Assembly (NCBI GenBank): GCA_002359735.1
Contig: DENS01000010.1
Span: 46,481 to 62,543, forward strand
DNA length: 16,063 nucleotides
Direction: 5' to 3'
DNA from: Micavibrio sp. UBA2638
GTDB lineage: Bacteria > Pseudomonadota > Alphaproteobacteria > Micavibrionales > Micavibrionaceae
Shown: positions 14,541-16,063 of the stretch, in pieces
Layout of the letters: every line of letters begins with the position of its first letter
Numbering within the stretch: the stretch's first letter is position 1
Notes under the pieces: model-generated
The model's database searches: none
What the model was told of the DNA's origin: nothing
What the model saw: the letters and a program-made list of their open reading frames with translations, nothing else
Translations under genes and position numbers: made by a program

Positions 14541-15341
14541 TCACTTTTTGTTTTTTGATGCTTCCTGAAACCAAGGGGGCAACTTGTCATCATTAGCTTT
14601 CAAAATCGTATTTATCATTTTTGCTTCTGGGGTATTAGCCAAATCTCTGTCAAAAATCTGCAACGGTTCTTTGGGATTGAGCTGCATCAGGTTGTAAGGA
14701 TCAGGAGTTTTTCTCTGATCAACTTTTATAAGCGCCGTGTATTCACAAAAAAAGAAACGATACCAATTACAGCCTAATAATTTTTCACGATAAGGAAAAA
14801 GTACTGTCCCTTTTTTCATTGATTTAACTTTTGCAAACCTGAACAAAACTACTGAATAAGTCTCAGGACATCCCGGATCATTATCCAATATCATTTGTCT
14901 GATTTTAGAAGCGTGTGGCCCGATTTTTACACGTGAGAATGGACCTAAAGACGTTTCAGCAGCACGCCAAAGAACGGAAAGAAAAAAGAGCTTTAATTTT
15001 TCGTAGTCATAGGAATTAAGCCCAAGTCCAACTTCTTTACCTTCCACGATTAGAGGGTGTAGCTGCTCTCTCCCAGAAATAAGCAGTTTATGTGCGTAGT
15101 CATCCGGTGCATCAAAATATTTTTCACCCTCTTCAATGACAAGGGCTTGATCGTATAATCCTGTCCGTGATTTTTTAGGAAACACATTCTCACCTGTAGC
15201 CATTATCAGAGGAGGCGCATCACCCTGTCTCATAAAAAAAGATGAGGGAATTATATGCGATTTTACGGCCTTCCCCTGCTTTTTTGTCAGTTTACAAACG
15301 AATTGTGTTTTATCTTGCTTCATGCTGTTTTTGTGCGCCAT
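14541..15341 (-). CDS. uncharacterised protein with N-terminal KSHIIP motif (266 aa)
   Basis: I cannot name this protein. Residues 13-35 (FVCKLTKKQGKAVKSHIIPSSFF) contain a Cys followed by KSHIIP (27-32), which resembles the start of a scattered group of hypothetical proteins beginning with a CxxC zinc knuckle then 'SHIIP'; here the second Cys of the knuckle is a Thr, so the metal site is probably degraded. The rest is soluble, with aromatic-rich segments (RFFFCEY) and no membrane segment. ATG at 15341 was chosen; a second Met at residue 7 is possible and neither has a clear Shine-Dalgarno sequence. It sits in the AT-rich accessory block between an XRE regulator and the repeat cluster, a setting typical of defence or mobile-element cargo, but no activity can be assigned. 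Confidence 0.7.
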   Translation of the reverse strand: MAHKNSMKQDKTQFVCKLTKKQGKAVKSHIIPSSFFMRQGDAPPLIMATGENVFPKKSRTGLYDQALVIEEGEKYFDAPDDYAHKLLISGREQLHPLIVEGKEVGLGLNSYDYEKLKLFFLSVLWRAAETSLGPFSRVKIGPHASKIRQMILDNDPGCPETYSVVLFRFAKVKSMKKGTVLFPYREKLLGCNWYRFFFCEYTALIKVDQRKTPDPYNLMQLNPKEPLQIFDRDLANTPEAKMINTILKANDDKLPPWFQEASKNKK

Positions 15342-15712
15342 TTAATATCAAACTCACTCAAGCCCTCAAGATATTCATCCAAAGTGATGAGATCAAGGCA
15401 TGGTTTTCTTCAATCTTATGCTGTTGAGAAGGGTGCTGGTAGGTGTTTTGTGAAAATTATCAATATTTGAGGTTTTAACCGCTATCGCTATTTAACTTAT
15501 TGATCTTGCTAAGGCGGTTATTGTTTTCCAATTTATTGTCTAAAGAGGTTAGAGATTCATCTTTTGAGAATAACCCATGGTTATATATATGCGGTACTAT
15601 AATGAAACGGTTTAAAAACAAAAGTTGTAACTTACGGGTACGATAATGAAATCATTGTAGACATAATATATTTTAATGAGTACTATAATGAAACCGTGAG
15701 GGATATAAAAAT
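15342..15712. other. 371-bp stretch without a secure gene, rich in repeats
   Basis: AT-rich gap between the SHIIP-motif gene and the winged-helix gene, both leftward. It holds an inverted pair TAACCGC (15476-15482) and GCGGTTA (15514-15520), a compact palindrome ATAACC-CAT-GGTTAT (15570-15584), and the 15-bp repeat cluster listed separately. No RNA gene or intrinsic terminator was recognised. Two short leftward frames are open here: 34 codons at 15612-15716 and 48 codons at 15475-15621. Confidence 0.6.
15475..15621 (-). CDS. doubtful small ORF, 48 codons, coiled-coil-like end
   Basis: From a TTG at 15619-15621, the frame reads through repeat copy 1 (as R-F-I-I-V-P) and ends in a polar, Leu-spaced stretch (SLTSLDNKLENNN then RLSKINKL) that could be a coiled coil. 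No ribosome binding site or normal start codon is present, so it may be a gene remnant or chance. Confidence 0.15.
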   Translation of the reverse strand: MFLNRFIIVPHIYNHGLFSKDESLTSLDNKLENNNRLSKINKLNSDSG

Positions 15713-15724
15713 TCATTTTAGTAC
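15594..15724. repeat. iteron-like 15-bp repeat: three direct copies plus one inverted
   Basis: The unit is GTACTATAATGAAAC. Copy 1 (15594-15608) and copy 3 (15680-15694) are identical, and copy 2 (15638-15652) differs at two positions. The starts are 44 and 42 bp apart, about four helical turns. A fourth, inverted copy (15710-15724, 12 of 15 matching) covers the stop codon of the winged-helix gene. Copies 1 and 3 contain TATAAT. They could be binding sites for the adjacent winged-helix protein, an origin, or promoter-linked repeats. Confidence 0.75.
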
Positions 15725-16063
15725 CGATGATTTGTTCTGCATTTCAGCTTTATAATCATCTAATATGCTATCCATTATTGAGTTTTCCTCTGGCTTGGAT
15801 TTTTTAGAATTTAGTCGTGCCTTTTTTTCTTTCCAGTCATGAGTTGGATGATACCCTTCTGATTGTATAAAAGTTATTTCCCATTCGTTTGCAAGCCGCC
15901 CAAGAAATTGTCCTTTCTTTCTCAACTTTATGAAACCGTAATATTCAAGTTCATTATATGCTCTGAACACGGTAGCCTTGCTCATATGGAGCATATTGGC
16001 TAACTCATCTGAGGATACAGCAATTTTTCCATTGTTGAATTGACCTGCCCCACATGATGGTAC
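15713..16063 (-). CDS. winged-helix/helix-turn-helix protein, 5' end beyond window
   Basis: C-terminal 116 residues of a DNA-binding protein; the frame is open to the right edge, so the start is outside or at the edge. The visible sequence carries QFNNGKIAVSS, then DELANMLHMSKATVFRAYNEL, a winged-helix recognition unit, then YYGFIKLRKKGQFLGRLANEWEITF, the wing and closing strand. This pattern (NNG, S-x-x-x-L-A, K-x-T-x-x-R-A, GFI, K-x-G-x-F, A-x-E-W) recurs in proteins of alphaproteobacterial plasmids and integrated elements. The basic tail (about 75-105, WKEKKARLNSKKSKPEE) may be disordered. Its stop codon lies in an inverted copy of the neighbouring 15-bp repeat. A replication-initiator or regulator role is possible; neither is proven. 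An internal ATG at 15994 would cut the domain and is unlikely to be the start. Confidence 0.7.
   Translation of the reverse strand, partial: VPSCGAGQFNNGKIAVSSDELANMLHMSKATVFRAYNELEYYGFIKLRKKGQFLGRLANEWEITFIQSEGYHPTHDWKEKKARLNSKKSKPEENSIMDSILDDYKAEMQNKSSVLK

Noticed and set aside
15594..15694. The 15-bp repeats as a CRISPR array
   Set aside because: There are only three direct copies, the repeat is short and imperfect, one extra copy is inverted, and no cas gene is present in the window.

Overview
The window looks like a chromosomal segment of a Gram-negative bacterium, most likely an alphaproteobacterium. This placement is an inference from the kinds of proteins, the moderate base composition and the small lipoprotein style; no rRNA or other marker gene is present to confirm it. 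There are two compartments.

Bases 1 to about 9550 are a surface-carbohydrate locus made of two divergent operons that share a 290-bp control region (4279-4568). The leftward operon encodes a class I methyltransferase, an asparagine-synthase-like glutamine amidotransferase and a GT-B-type surface carbohydrate protein. The rightward operon encodes a capsule-synthesis-type glycosyltransferase, a NeuB-family nonulosonate (sialic acid-like) synthase, a NeuA-family CMP-sugar synthetase, a CmoA-like SAM-binding protein and an HSDL2-like short-chain dehydrogenase. Together they read as the last steps of making, activating, decorating and transferring a nine-carbon acidic sugar to a surface glycan. 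The genes for the early sugar-nucleotide steps are not in the window.

Bases 9716 to 11413 hold a patatin-like lipase with an apparently leaderless promoter, and a YgjV-type inner-membrane protein.

From about 11.4 kb to the right edge the DNA turns visibly AT-rich and the content becomes accessory. It holds an AAA ATPase/RloB pair that looks like a two-gene phage-defence module. It also holds a two-gene lipoprotein and membrane-protein cassette, a divergent XRE repressor, an orphan protein with a SHIIP motif, and the end of a winged-helix protein of the type found on mobile elements. Next to that last gene is a 371-bp non-coding stretch with three direct copies and one inverted copy of a 15-bp element spaced 42-44 bp apart. 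The parts most worth following up are this repeat cluster, the CmoA-like protein lacking the carboxy-SAM arginine, the RloB pair, and the leaderless patatin gene with an altered nucleophile elbow.
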